The translations under genes and the position numbers were made by a program. A DNA stretch of 64,000 nt, taken from assembly GCA_037074615.1 (NCBI GenBank), contig CM073522.1:23868962-23932961 (forward strand). Reading direction: 5' to 3'. Every line of letters starts with the position of its first letter. The stretch's first letter is position 1. The DNA comes from Leucaena leucocephala. Taxonomy: Eukaryota > Streptophyta > Magnoliopsida > Fabales > Fabaceae. Shown here one piece after another: positions 1 through 12,554 of this stretch. The notes beneath the pieces are model-generated. The model searched no databases and was not told the DNA's origin. It saw nothing but the letters and a program-made list of their open reading frames with translations.

Positions 1-139
1 ACCTTTATGTACTATAGGGAAATAACATTTCTAAATCAGAGCATCACTGAGCCAGAACCTTCTGTTCTATGCCAGAATCTTATGCTCTGACCAGAATCCT
101 TTCTGGTCTATGCCAAAACCTATTGCTCTGATACCAAAA
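1..139 (-). mobile_element. Internal leader of LTR retrotransposon, with primer-binding site
   Basis: Read on the minus strand, the bases just past the LTR edge give TGGTATCAGAGC (complement of 125-136). This is the standard plant primer-binding site matching initiator tRNA-Met. The rest, down to base 1, is noncoding leader with repeated CAGAA/CTCTG words. The body of the element must lie to the left of the window. The PBS fixes the minus orientation and shows that the adjoining LTR is a 5' LTR rather than a solo LTR. Confidence 0.8.
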
Positions 140-2887
140 TGAAACATCCTCCCTTAGACTCCTCAGAGTACACTTGCGGAAGCAATATTAGCTTAATTAT
201 ATCTTAACTTAAGCCCAGAAATTAAAATTTATACTCTTAAGTTCCTTATTCTGGACCTTTAATTTGAGAACTGATTAATCTCATTCTGCACATCCAAACA
301 AGGCTTATTACCTATCCACGTAATGCCCCAGATGTGTACGACTGGCTTGCCAAATTTCGTGGCCAAACTCCTTCGTTTACTAGGTCAAACTGAGGTCAAA
401 ACACTGCTACCTCAGGACCTGCGAATTTCTCCCTTAATTTGTCATACACAAGTTTAACATGCCAAACAATATTTATTATTTAATAATATAATGTCATACA
501 GCATGGCATACACAACAAGACATATACATAATCTTGCTATCTCTATTACATCTCTTTCTGCCTAGACTCCGGCAGCATAACCGCTACGCTTCATCTGTAC
601 AAAGAACTGAACTGTACTGATTCGGTAATCCCCTCATGAGAACTACCATTCTACGTAGTACCCAGGAAAGAATAGATGAACCGGCTAGGTCCACTCACTT
701 CTAGCCTCCTTAGACAGCACTACGTACACAGTACTTATCATATACTGATGTTCAGTCTTTACTTCGGCAGCATAACGGCGTCTCTTAGGATTCTCAAAAT
801 CCACTTCAGCATAACCTCTCTGTAATGGGTTATATATGGGGGATGAGATTCGGGGGAATCTCAGTAGTAATAATCATAACAATATATGTAATGCAGAGTG
901 ACGGTGCTTGCTTGTGATTGTGTACAGATAAGTATGCTGCGTGCTTCCATATTCAATAACATATGATCATAGCATTGTAATAGAGCTTCAAGCATAACAT
1001 ATAAGACAACAATCCAACCAAACAATAGCACAACAAATCACAAAGACATTACATAAGAGCTAGGATTAGTTACTACCTCAAAGGCTTAGCAGAACTCTAC
1101 TATCTCTATTCTGCTTCCAGCTCCGTCAGAACTTCCTTTCTTTCTTTCTTCCTCTCACTTTCTCTCTCTAGCACCTCCTCCTCTCTCTAAAAGCCTCTTG
1201 GCCATGGCATATGAATGAATGGGAGGGGGGTATTTATAGTTTTGGCCAATGGCATTCTTGTAATTTTGAAGCCATAAGAACTTGTGGTCCTGGTTTTTCC
1301 TATTTTCTTTTATTCCTTTTTACTGCATCATCCAGGACACCTCAGTGGACACCTCAGCAGCTGACTCATCGCCACATTTTCCACATGCTGAAATTCCTAG
1401 ACACCTCAGCAGCTGACTCAGCAGGCTGACTCACCGGTCCAGTCTCTTGCCTCGTAAAGCGTGTCCTCAGCTTTATCTGCTTTCTCCAGACTAATGCCAT
1501 GTGGCATCTGGAAGGGACCTTTCACGCCTTCCAATGCTATCCAGATAAGTCCCGGACTTTATCTGATCACCTCCTCGGTTATCGTGCCGACCGAGTAACT
1601 TTACTGAAAAGTCATTAAATCATTATTTTAATGCCACTTTTCCCCCTGAATCACTGGGCCTGCGTTTTTGGGCCTGGGAATATCATCTTGGGTCTCTGAT
1701 CCAGCCCAAGTACTCTGATGGCACGATTCCCAAGAAACACCCCTTGGCAAATTACCAAAATGCCCTTAGTCTCTCTTTCTTTACTTTATTAGGTCTAGGG
1801 GCATTATTGTCTTTTCACCTCTTACCAGAGTACTCTTTGACCCTGGTCAACTATCCAGATAACTTCCCTGGACTGTCTAACCTTAGGCAAATGACCAAAA
1901 TACCCTTTACTCATTCTTCAACTGTTCTATAACATAGGGGCATTTTCGTCATTTTGCACCTTTTTCCCGGACACCGGCCCTTTTACCACTGGACTGATAT
2001 AATGGGCCTGGGCCTTCCCTGGTGTCACTAAAGGCCTTAGAAACACTATACGGCCCCCTGGCCACAGTCCGATCATCCCTATCGGAACTGCTTTTTCTTT
2101 ACCGATTATAACTGTAAATTCCCATCTTCAGGGATTTTTACAGAAAAATCGGGACCTCAAATCAAAATTCCGTGACTCCTCATTCAATCCGGAATCCTTT
2201 TCTCTATCTCCCGGTATTTTCAGATATTTTATCCGGACCGGGCTGTTTTGGCCTGAAAAAGCACTCACGCGCACACTTTTCCAAAATGACCATTTTACCC
2301 CTGGTCATATTTCTAATTCTTTCATACACATAGAAACCTCATATGCACATTTCACAGTTCAGTGAAATGATCAGCATAATTTTCTCTATTTTCTGGCAAA
2401 ATATGGTACTCATCGGCTACCAGCCCGATCTTTCCCATAATTACGATTTTGCCCCTACATTCTCTTTCTGGCCTCATTGCTCATCTTCTCATCCTTTATC
2501 TTAAGTTCTAGAAATTCTCTTTCAATAACTCATCCCTTAAACTCTTCGGGAGTCATTGTTAATTGAAAGGCTCGACAACCCGCCCATATCAGGTTATCTT
2601 ACACAGGAGCCAGCCCATATCAATCTTCCTGCAGAATTCCTAGGCTTAAGACTTAGGATATTCCTCACATTCCTCATTTTGAACCTAGGTGAACTGTCCC
2701 GATTCTGTAGGTTAAAGACTTAACTCATCTTTACATCCTGAAGGACTTAGCTCATCCCTCGGATCCTACAAAATACAGGTAAGTGATCCGCCCATATCAG
2801 ATGACTACCCTGGGACTACGGGTTTAGCAGCCTGCCCATATCAGACTACTTCCCAGTTCTCCTAGACCCAAAAATCGGGATGTTACA
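140..2887 (-). mobile_element. Complete 5' LTR (about 2.75 kb), probable Ty3/gypsy family, minus strand
   Basis: The LTR is bounded by TG at 140-141 and CA at 2886-2887. On the minus strand it begins TGTAACATCCCG and ends GGATGTTTCA directly before a tRNA-Met primer-binding site. It carries a TATA box, TATAAATA, on the minus strand at 1231-1238, followed by a purine-rich AGAGAG stretch. Most of it (140 to about 2425) pairs with 2888-5395 as an inverted copy, which is a second member of the family. The long LTR and Met PBS suggest a Tekay/Del-like gypsy element, but no coding region is present here to prove it. Open frames inside it are chance. Confidence 0.82.
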
Positions 2888-5395
2888 AGTAGCCGATGAG
2901 TACCATATTTTACCATAAAATAGAGAAAATTATGCTGATCATTTCACTAAACTGTGAAATATGCATATGAGGTCTCTATGAGTATGTAAGAATTATGAAA
3001 AGTTAAGGGACTTAATTGAAAAGAAGAAAAGTTTCCAAGGGCAAAATGGTAATTATGAAAAGTTGAGCCAAAAGTGGCTTAGAAATGCCCGAAAGCATTT
3101 TAGTCCCAAACTTCACCAGTAGATAGAGGAAGTGATGCTGGTTAATCTGGCTTAATACAGGAATTTTATCAGAGTTGTAGATAGCTGGAATTTATCTGAT
3201 AGTCTAAAAGTTATCTAAAATTTTTATCAGATCTACTGGACCTCAGATATGAGTGAAAAGTTACAGGAATGTGCATCCTGTGAAGATGGAGGTCAGGGAA
3301 CTGACAGAATCCCAAAAGGAGTTCTATAGAAAAAGTTATTCACTTTTTAGTGAATTGAGACGGGAGTTTGTGAGCTCCTGGGATCTGATAGGAAAATTTA
3401 GCAGTAAATAAATTGGGACTAAATGAGCCTAGATGTCATCACTCAGAGGGCCATAGTGACACCAAGGTTGGCCCAGGCCCATGATATCAGTTCAATGGTA
3501 AAAGGGGTCGATGTCTTGAAAAAGATGTAAAATGACGAAATGCCCTTATGTTGTAAAATAGCTTAAGAATGAGTAAAGGGTATTTTGGTCATTTGAATAA
3601 GGTTAGTCAGTCGAGAAAGGTTATCTGGATAGTTGACTAGGGTCAGAGAATACTCTGGTAAGATATGAAAAGACAATAATGCCCCTAGATTCATTAAAGT
3701 AAATAAAGAGGAATTAAGGGCATTTTGATAATTTACCAAGGGATGGTTCTTGGGAATTGAGCCATCAGAGTATTTGGGCTGGATCAGAGACCCAAGATAG
3801 CATTCCCAGAGTCCAAAAACGTAGCCCAAGGAATATGTGGGTTAAAGTGGCATTAAAATACTATTTTAGTGTTGTTTCCATAAAGTGGAGTTACCCGGTC
3901 GAAGTGATAACCGGGGAATTGATCAAATAAAGTTCTAGACTTATCTGGTAGCCATGGGATGGTGTGAAAGGTGCCATCAAGATGCCACATGGCACTAATC
4001 TAGAGGGAGAAGGAAAAGTTAAAGACATGTGGCACATTCTCAGCCGTTCATTCTGGGATAAGACTCTGGAATTCTCTGAAAACGCTGAGTCAGCTGGTGA
4101 GGTGTCCCAAGGGCCCCTCCATTATGCCACCTAGCATGTGAGGTATCCCATGATGATGTCACTTTTGATGAGTCATTATAGAGGATGATGTCATCACGAT
4201 AATGCAGGTGAAGCTTCTTGAGGAAGCAAGCGATTTGAGCCATTCATCGTGAATCAATCTGAGCCATCCATTTCACCTTGCCTCAAGTATAAATACCCCC
4301 TCCCCTTGCCTTTCCATTCACATCCAAGAGCCAATTTAGAGAGAGAAGTGAGTTCTAGAGAGAGAAAGTGAGAGGAAGAAAGAAAGAAGGAAGTTTTGGT
4401 GGAGCCGAAAGCAGTATAGAGATAGTAGAGTTTTGCTAAGCTAGTAAGGTAGTAAACTTACCTAAACTTGTATGTGTTGAATATATGATTGATTGTGTTA
4501 TGGCTTGATTGATTGCTGTTAATCTGTAATTGTTGAAGCTCTGTACTATGATTACCTTGGCCAATTGTATTTCATATGTTACATGGAAGCATGAACATTA
4601 CATTATGTTGACACAATCACAAGCAAGCACAAATATCAATCATTGATGCATACACTGTTTAGTACTGTTTGCTACTGAGATTTCCCCAAATCTCATCCCC
4701 TATGTATAACCCATTATAGGGAGGTTATGTCAAAGTGAATTTTGAGAATACTAAAAGACGCCGTTATGCTGCCAAAATTATGACAAAATATCAGTAATGA
4801 AGAAAGGAGATGATACGTACTGTGTACGTAGGTACTGTCTAAGGAGTCTGGAAGTAAATGGACCTAGCTGGTTCATCCAGTCATTCCTGGGTACTTACGT
4901 AGAATGGTAGTTCTCACGGGAATTACTGAATCAGTACGGATAAGTTATTTTTAAAGATAAAGTATATTAGTTATACTGCCGAATTTCAGGTAGGAAAGAT
5001 GTAATAGAGATATGAGGATTTTGTTCATGCCCTTTTGTATGACAATTTATTATTTAATAATAAGTATTGTTTGGCATGTTCAGGTTGTGTATAAGAAATT
5101 AAGAGAGAAATTCGTAGGTCTTGAGCCAGCGGTGTTCCGACCTCAGTTTGACCTAGTAAACGGAAGAGTTTGGCCACAAAATTTGGTGAGCCAGTAGCAT
5201 ACAGCTAGGGCTTTACGTGGATAGGTAATAAGCCTCATTTGGATGTGTAGAATGAGATAAATCAGTTCTCAAAATAAAAGTTCAGAATAAGGAACTTAAG
5301 AGTAAAATTTTAATTTTTGAGCTTAAGTTAAGATATAATCTAGTCAATATCGCTTCCACAAGTGTACTCTGAGGGGTCTAATGGAGGATGTTTCA
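2888..5395 (+). mobile_element. 5'-truncated LTR of the same family, plus strand, interrupted by the neighbour
   Basis: This is an inverted homologue of the LTR at 140-2887, with its own TATAAATA at 4288-4295 and the same purine-rich tract after it. It begins mid-LTR (AGTAGCCGATGAG, matching the complement of about 2425), so roughly the first 460 bases are missing. It ends with GGATGTTTCA at 5395. No primer-binding site follows; the next base already belongs to the gag gene of a different element. It therefore looks like a solo LTR into which the left element inserted. Many small indels separate the two copies. Confidence 0.78.
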
Positions 5396-5848
5396 CAAAG
5401 ACTCTCCATCCTATTGCATAACATTAGTGATCTCTTTTTTCATCCAAGTAGTCTTGGAGGCTGGGAAAAACTGCTCAAGATAAGTAGACTTCAGCTGATC
5501 CCATGTAAGAGTTGAAAAATGGGTTGGCAAATTGTACAGCCACTCCTTAGCCTTCCCTTCCAAAGTGAAATAGAAACACCTCCTCAAGACATCATCCAAA
5601 GTGGCCATTGGAGGCTTCATTGAAGAACAGATCATGTGCATGGTTTGTATGTGCCCATATGGACATTCTCTTGCGAAACCATGAAATTTAGGTAAGGCTG
5701 CAATCAAAGCTCCTTTAATTTCAAAATTAGCCTCTTCAGTATAGAAACCATTAGGATCATAATTCACATGCGAATGATTTATTTCCCTAACACTTATATT
5801 ATCTTCTACATTCATTTCATTCTCTCCATGCCCATTACGATTAGCCAT
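5396..5848 (-). pseudogene. Retrotransposon gag fragment (N-terminal part), cut by an LTR insertion
   Basis: The translation starts MANRNGHGENEMNVEDN and contains a typical plant Ty3/gypsy gag core, with ALPKFHGF, DDVLRRCFYFTLEGKAKEWL and LEQFFPASKT. A stop at 5411-5413 follows ITNVMQ; reading through it gives DGESL, which is the expected continuation of this gag, so the stop is probably a single-base change. The frame then ends exactly where the solo LTR begins at 5395. The element is minus-oriented: its gag start lies about 580 bases inside its primer-binding site at 6431-6452. The family looks Athila/Tat-like. Confidence 0.8.
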
Positions 5849-6430
5849 ATTTAGTTTAGCTCAGACTCTAGAATACTAGAGGAGGAACTAGATTTTGCTT
5901 CTTCTTCTCTAAATTCTCTCCTTAGTTTCCTAAGTCTTCTCTCAATTTCAAGTTCAAAAGGCACTAATGGTTCAGTTCTTTTACACATGCAATGCAGAAA
6001 CAATCAAGAATGATTAATGCAAACAATTATATTCAGATTCAGAAGTTGCACAGCAGAAAATTTTTAGTAAGTCGCGACTCAAGAGTATTTAGTCGTGACC
6101 CAGAATTACAGAGAGTTATAGTCGCCCCTAAAGGTTTTAAATGTCGTGACTGGTTTTTGTAGCGAGCAGTCAGATATCACAGATAGCAATAAGGTCACGA
6201 CATAAAGTAGTTTACGTCGTGACTAAAAGTGACAGAGAGCAATTGTCGCGACTCAGGTCAGGTAAGGTCGCGACTCTCAGTCACAGAGACTAATTCTGCA
6301 GAAAGTTAGAAAAAGATGTAGTATGCAATGCAAGTTAAAAACTACTAAGAACTAAAATGAAATGAAAAGCAAGGAAAATGACTCAGGTAGGCAATAGAGT
6401 TGATAAACAATTACTAGGGAACCAATTACT
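5849..6430 (-). mobile_element. 5' leader of the minus-strand Athila/Tat-like element, with GTCGCGAC palindromes
   Basis: This is noncoding leader between the primer-binding site and gag on the minus strand. It holds a series of the 8-bp palindrome GTCGCGAC at 6071, 6245 and 6267, and one-base variants at 6092 and 6143 (GTCGTGAC), 6194 (GTCACGAC) and 6216 (GTCGTGAC), spaced roughly 20-50 bp. The same motif recurs in this element's LTR and in the neighbouring plus-strand element. Confidence 0.7.
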
Positions 6431-6452
6431 TGGCTCCCCGGCAACAGCGCCA
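6431..6452 (-). other. Primer-binding site matching tRNA-Asp type
   Basis: On the minus strand this reads TGGCGCTGTTGCCGGGGAGC, one nucleotide after the LTR end at 6454. It is nearly the sequence TGGCGCCGTTGCCGGGGA used by plant Athila/Tat-type gypsy elements. It sets the element's orientation and the LTR boundary. Confidence 0.85.
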
Positions 6453-6453
6453 T

Positions 6454-7900
6454 TGATGAGGCTGTCGGATTATCGTCGTCCGGCCCATCATAATAAAGTA
6501 ATTGCACCCAATATAATGTAGTATAAGGCACAACCCTATCATTCTTCTCAAGGAGCCTTTTTATTAGAAACCTAGCAAATTGATGTCAAAATCAACGGTA
6601 AACCTGAGTAGTAGTAAAAATGGTTTTAGGGTTTTGGGTGCTTGATGCAATAAATAAAGGTGCAGAAAAGTAAATATTTTTGGATTTTTGATTGAGATGA
6701 AAAGAGTTGGTTTGTTGAAAAAATATGTAATGGTAGACTCTTGATGATGAAAACTTATCTATCCTTCCTCTTATATTAAATTGGAGTTTTAAATCACTGT
6801 CTCAAAGAAAAATCTCAATCGACCGATTAAGGCCAGAACCCTAATATTCCTCAAACTCCTTTGATCAAGCTAGTTTAAGAACTTATTAGTGAACTGTTAG
6901 AAACCACTTAGCGTGTAATCAACCCTAGATGATGAGATCGCCCTCGAGTGGTCGTCAATCGAGAACCCTAGATTTCAAGCAATTGATTGATTTGCAACGA
7001 TCACTGAAAATAACCCAACTTTCTTAAAATCGAAACTAAAATATTCTATTAAAAGCAAACGTTCAAATCATCCAAAATCAAATATGACAGTTTAATTCGA
7101 GAATGATCAATCGATATTCAATCCTTAAACATATAATAAAAACCCTAGATCTAGCGGCAATCATGACATATAAAGGAATACAAATTAGAACAGTAAAAAC
7201 TCCCCGTTTTAGTCTGTGAGCTCAAGATATTAGATCCATCACCAAGAGACTAAAGGTTTAGCCTCTCATGACTTCTACTGCACTGCAATCGCTGTTCAGA
7301 TATGATGCCATGACGAAATAATGAAGAGATGAAGGGTGAATGGTGTAGAGATGTGTAGGAATCTGTGGAAAGGTGTAGAAGGATAGAATATGTGGAGAAG
7401 GTGTGTAGAGAGCGCTTGAGTACTGCTTCTTAGCCTAATCAGGTCCAAAAACCAGTCTCTCCCCCCTGACGGCAGCCTCCATCTCTTCTTATAACAGCAT
7501 GACCTAATTCAAAATGCGTAGTTCCAACGATTTCACATTTTAGTCGCAACCATATACATGTTTTAGTCGTGACCTATGAACATTGAGAATTTTCCAGGAG
7601 AATTATAGGTCGCGACCTGAGGACTCTTTGGTCGCAACTAAATAGCACAGAAGCGTGATTCCACTTTCATTGACTTATGATTTCTTTTCTGGTCCTTACT
7701 CCCTTCCAAAGTACCTACAATTCAATATAAAAGCTCACTGTAAAAGTCCAAATCAGTAAATAACAAAATATATGCAGTTTGGAAGGTTAATTTACCATTT
7801 TACCCTTTAATTAACACATTGCCCCGCACAATCATGTATTAACACAAAAGCATAATTTAAAGCATGAAATGAATGGTAAAGTTATTATAAAACTCTCAAA
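6454..7900 (-). mobile_element. 5' LTR of the minus-strand Athila/Tat-like element
   Basis: The inner edge is exact: on the minus strand the LTR ends in CATCA one base before the primer-binding site. The outer edge lies between about 7,790 and 7,945 and could not be fixed from the sequence. Four GTCGCGAC-type sites lie at 7543, 7566, 7609 and 7631, at about the same distance from the LTR start as the pair of clusters in the plus-strand LTR at 12571. A TATAAG on the minus strand near 7,490 may be its TATA box. It interrupts the gag of the plus-strand element. Confidence 0.68.
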
Positions 7901-7945
7901 ATTGTCATAGAAACCATATACAAAATGTGTCTTATTACTCCTTAA

Positions 7946-9367
7946 GCTCTACAATCCTGGAATAACTTAAGAAGTGCCTTATTGGAGAGATATTTCCCTT
8001 CATCAAAGACTGCTGCATTAAAGGAAATCTTTGCTATAAAACAGTATGCTGAAGAATCTTTCTATGAGTTTTGGGGCAGATTTCAAGAGTTGCTGGCTAG
8101 ATGTCCATATTATCAGATTCCAATAGAATACTTGGTGCAGTACTTTTATTCAGGATTGTGCTTTGCATGCAGAAAGAATTTGGATGCAGCTGCTGGGGGT
8201 TCCATTAATGATTTGACACCTGATGAAGCATGGAGCTTGATTAAAAAGATAGCAAACAATGACCAGCAGTATAGAAGATATGATGCTAGACAAATGCATG
8301 AGGTTTCTGCAAAGACTTCTCAAGATCATAGTAATTTGTTTTCTCAAGTTGCTGCTATGAGTGCTCAGATCAATAATCTAGCTACACAATTAAGCAATTC
8401 ACATGTTTAAAGCCCATACTCTCAAGCTCTAGTTGCTCCTAGCTGTCAGTTTTGCTCTTCTCCAATGCATATCAGTGCAAATTGTCCTTCACATCATGAG
8501 GATGTCTCAGCCATTTATCAAGGCAGACCAAACCAGTATCCATAAAGGAATCTATACTCCAACACAAACAATGAAGGATGGAGAGATCATCCTAATTTTA
8601 GATGGAGAGATGGAGGTAGAGCTGCTGGTCAAAACAGATTCAACAATGACAAGCAAGTGGTTGAATCCTCTAGAGCCATAGAAGTGTCTACTGCTACAAA
8701 GGATGATGGAATTTCTGAGATACTCAAGAGCATTACTGTGACGAATTTAAATATAAATTCCATCAACACAAACTTCTGCACTAACATCAAGGATTTAAGG
8801 TCTACAGTGGAGAGCAATCAAGCAAAGACCAACTCTAGATTTGCTGCTTTGGAGACAAGAATTGAACAGTGGGAGACCAACACCTCAAAAGTAAATAGCT
8901 ATGTATCTCAATTAATTAATTCAGTGAGTGATGTTCAGGCAAGGATCAATGGAGATCTACCTTCAAATACAGTTGTTAACCCAAAACTTGTGAATACTAT
9001 AAATTTGCAAAGTGAAGAACAAGTTGGGAAACAAGTTATTGAAGCTGAAAATGAAGAGGAAGGTGAGGTGGACACTGATTTCAGTAGTTTAATGAAGAAT
9101 AGCATTGAGAAGCCTGAAAGCAGGAAGGAGGCACAAGTCTCAGAGAGGAAAGAGGTTGCAGTTAATCCTACAGAAAGTCAAATTGATTCTGCACAAGACT
9201 CTAAAAATGGTGGACAGCTATGCAGTAAAGAAATTCAGCTACCAGAATTTAAGGATTCTGAGATAAGAAATCCAGAAGTTGACAAAACTAAAGAAGTACA
9301 ATCAGCAGTTAATTTAGAGCTTAAGCAGAAAAAAACAATTGTTGATTCAAAAAAAAAGTACAACTGA
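7946..9367 (+). pseudogene. Athila-like gag, 5'-truncated, with two nonsense codons
   Basis: One frame runs from about 7946 to 9367, broken only by TAA at 8408-8410 and TAA at 8543-8545. It encodes a retrotransposon gag (SWNNLRSALLERYFPSSKT, EFWGRFQELLARCPYYQIP, YFYSGL) and then a perfect CCHC zinc knuckle, CQFCSSPMHISANC (8444-8485, C-X2-C-X4-H-X4-C), followed by a long glutamate/lysine-rich linker. The N-terminal half is missing because the minus-strand element inserted near 7.9 kb. The gag is related to the one at 5396-5848 but is clearly a different copy. It ends at TGA (9365-9367), just after an A9 run that shifts the frame relative to the protease. Confidence 0.85.
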
Positions 9368-10469
9368 AGGATTTACTTGTCCCAAGGGAAATTATCAGTA
9401 GCAAGAAAGCCTTAGAGCAGCAAAACAAGGAAGTCAATAATGTCTGCAACAAGATTAAAGTAAACATGCCTATGCTAGAAAGGATGCAGAGAGTACCTGA
9501 ATATGCAAAGTGTTTGAGGGAGAGTTGCAACCACAGGAAAAGAAACAAACCTAATGAACTGGTGCAATTGGGACCTAAAGCTTCTGCACTTTTCAAAGCT
9601 CAATTTCCAGAGAAGTGTAAAGATCCAGGTACATTTTCCATTCCCTGCATAATTGGTAAGATAACTGTTTCTAGAGCATTATTAGACTTAGGTGCTGCTA
9701 TTAATGTGATGCCTAGTTCAGTTTATCATGCTTTAAATATGAATTTGATTAAACCAACTAAGGTGTTAACTCAATTGTCTAATAAGAGTATTATAAGGCC
9801 TAAGGGAATCTTAGAAGACATTTTAGTTCAAGTTAAGGACCTTGTTTTTCCTGTGGACTTTTATGTTTTGGATATGGCAGATAAGTCCCTTGATGATAGT
9901 ACTCTTATTCTAGGAAGTCATTCATGAGGATAGCTAACACCATGATTTGCATGAAAGAGGGAATTATTAAAATGGAATTTGGTGGGCACATAATTTAGTT
10001 TAATATGTATAGACACCCACAGCAGCATAATTCTATCCTAGGACTTAACATGGTTGGAGCATTACTTGAAAAAGAGTGTGATAATAGTTGTGAGCTTTAT
10101 AATAATGATGAAGTTGAAGAACTTTCCATTTCTTTCTCCTCCACTGATTTCTCTTTTTTTTCTTCATCCAATGGTGATATGTTATGCATTAATTCTAAGA
10201 TTGATGGCTGGCTTTCCACTATGGGTGATTTTTCTTCATCTCTATTTACTATCTCTTTCTTTAGAACTAACCACACTTTTTCAAGTGATGCCCAATATGC
10301 AAATATGCAGGGCAATGTCATTACAGTAGATTGTGAGAGACAAGAAGTCAGAATTTATGGGTTAAGGAAAATTTCATTTAATATCCTGTATTCTAACCCT
10401 GTTCATTTGGGTTTTAAATTTTTAGTCATCTCAAGGATGCAGAAATTAAAGTATGTTCTTCAACATTAA
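9358..10469 (+). pseudogene. Athila-like aspartic protease and start of pol, frameshifted
   Basis: After the A9 tract (9349-9357) the frame changes, and LKDLLVPREII leads into a retroviral-type protease: RALLDLGAAINVMPSSVY has the DLGA active-site motif typical of Athila/gypsy proteases. ILGS at about 9,912 is followed by another frame shift, after which RIANTMICMKEGIIKMEF and FNMYRHPQQHNSILG continue the usual post-protease segment. At 10,470-10,645 comes ELEQLPKSLKLQ, which in intact elements directly precedes reverse transcriptase. No reverse transcriptase, RNase H or integrase follows. Multiple stops and shifts make it non-functional. Confidence 0.8.
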
Positions 10470-10639
10470 CAGAATTGCACTGCTGTAACTTCAAAGAGAG
10501 TTGCTGCTGGATATGATGCTGAATTGGTATAGGAATCAGAGAGCAATGAATCTGGAGTAGAGTTTAAGAAGTTGAGCCCATCAGTTATTCAACCTTTAGA
10601 GATTGAGCTTGAACAACTTCCAAAGAGTCTTAAGCTTCA

Positions 10640-12554
10640 AAGATAATTCAATATGAAGGGCCATCTATGGAAGCTGTTCAAGGAGAATTTTAAGCCCCCA
10701 TGACAGTCAGGTTGTCTCCTTCCTTGTTTCCCCACTTACAATAGTCTGCTATAATCAGTTTTATTATATACCTGAGCTATAATTGTTGATTAAGTGTGGG
10801 GGAGGAGACCAAGTCAGTAGGGTAGATAAATAATCCCATAAATAAATCAAAGATTTTGGTTTAGTGTTGTCATGATCATTACTGCTGCCTTTGCATATGT
10901 TCATTGCTTCTTCACATTGTGGACAATGTAGAATTTAAGTGTGGGGGAGGATGAACTTGATGGGTGAATAAAAATCAGATATTTGCTGTGATTTTGTATT
11001 TTGGCCGCGACCCCATGCTATTTTTGTCGCGACTAATATGTTCAAATTGTCAAAACTTCTTCTCTGTGAAGATTAGTCGCGACCATTGCTTACATTTCTC
11101 GCAACCAAAAGTTCATATTTTCTTATATTCACCCATCTGTGATGTTTAGTCGTGGTCTGTGCTTATTCTATGTCGCGACTAAAACTCTCTGTGAATTTTA
11201 GTCATGCAAAAACATATGTGTTTAACAGGTTTACTCTCAGTGATTTTAAGTCGCGACCATTGTCCATTTATATCGCGACCAATATTCTCTATTTTTTGAA
11301 AATCTCTTCTCTGTCTAAAATAGTCGCGACCTGATAACCTTTTTGTCACGACTAACATCTATGTTTTGCTGAAAATTCCGTCTACTACGTTCTGGTTGTT
11401 GCTTGGTCTAAGGAATTTACTGTCATGGATTCTAAATTGAACTTTGAACATATAATTTTGAACATTGGCAAGTTTGATGAAGTATTAGTTGCTTGTTTCA
11501 TTAATTCACTACTGGAAAATGTGCATCATGAATGATTAATCTCATGTATTTTGTTTAAAATTCATGCAATCTAGTCATGTGAGCTGATTAGGATGAGTAA
11601 GCCAGATGGAAGCATTTTGAGCCTTCAACATATACTCCTTTACATTGTGTGACACTATCTAGTTTGGTAACTTTGCAGAACTTGTCTCAATCCTTGATTC
11701 AAAACCACATTAGCTCCATGGAATTGTGAAAATGATAAGGGCATTTCTTTCAAAACCCTCTTAACCAAACAGAAACCACATAAATATTAAATCCTTTGCT
11801 TTACCCCTTTGAGACCTTCACTTTCTTTTAAAATTCCATCCTTGATTAAATGAATACTATGCAAGATAGTTGCTACTGCAGTAAGTCTTTGATTGTGAAT
11901 GATTGCTAAGTTGCAATTACTTGTTGAATCTCTAAAACCTCAATATATTTGCTATCTGGTTCAAGAAAACAAAGGAAAAAAATATAGAGAAAAGAAAAAG
12001 AAAAGTACAAAGAAAAGAGAAAGGGAAAAAAAAGAAAAAGAAAAGAAACCAGATGCAAAAAGTGTTATTCAACTTGTATTAAAGGAAGATAGTTTGTGAC
12101 TTGTTATTTTCTGCAGCTGCATGATTGAAACTTTGATTGTGTACAGTATTTCATTAATCATTGACATGCATTTCCATTTCATCATCTAGCCTTTTCAACA
12201 TTACAACCCTAATAAAGACCCTTTAATTCATAATCCTTGTGCCATTTAGTGGTGGAGATGTAGGATGGTTACAAGCCTATGGGAAGCCTGAGTTAGATGG
12301 TTGAGTGAAATTACCTTGATAAGAGAAGGAGTGAAACACTATACCTTATGAGGAAATCTCAACCAGGTTGCTTACTATGATTGAATTGCATGAGTTAGAT
12401 TCTTTGATTGATATGAGATTAGTTTGGATTGTTGCCAATTGAAGGGAAAGATTGATGATTGCAAGTACTCATGCTAAATCTGTTTTGCCAAATTCGCTGA
12501 ACATGTTTGTTTAAAATTCAGCTTTGATCCATAATTTTGCTTAGAGTGCAAAAG
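10640..12554 (+). mobile_element. 3' noncoding region of the pol-less Athila-like element
   Basis: It begins with a short remnant resembling the pol C-terminus (FNMKGHLWKLFKENF), joined directly to the pre-RT segment, so nearly all of pol is absent. The rest is noncoding. It holds GTCGCGAC-type sites at 11004, 11036, 11076, 11172, 11250, 11272, 11323 and 11345, and two polypurine-tract-like AAGTGTGGGGGAGGA words near 10,795 and 10,938. A lysine/glutamate-rich frame at 11899-12099 is low-complexity A/G sequence rather than a recognisable protein. Confidence 0.75.

Noticed and set aside
140..5395. A single giant palindrome formed by inversion duplication
   Set aside because: The LTR end signals, the PBS at 125-136 and the mid-LTR start of the right arm fit insertion of one element into a relative better than a simple inverted duplication.
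11899..12099. Lysine/glutamate-rich protein
   Set aside because: A/G low-complexity run in the 3' noncoding region of a retroelement with no family resemblance.
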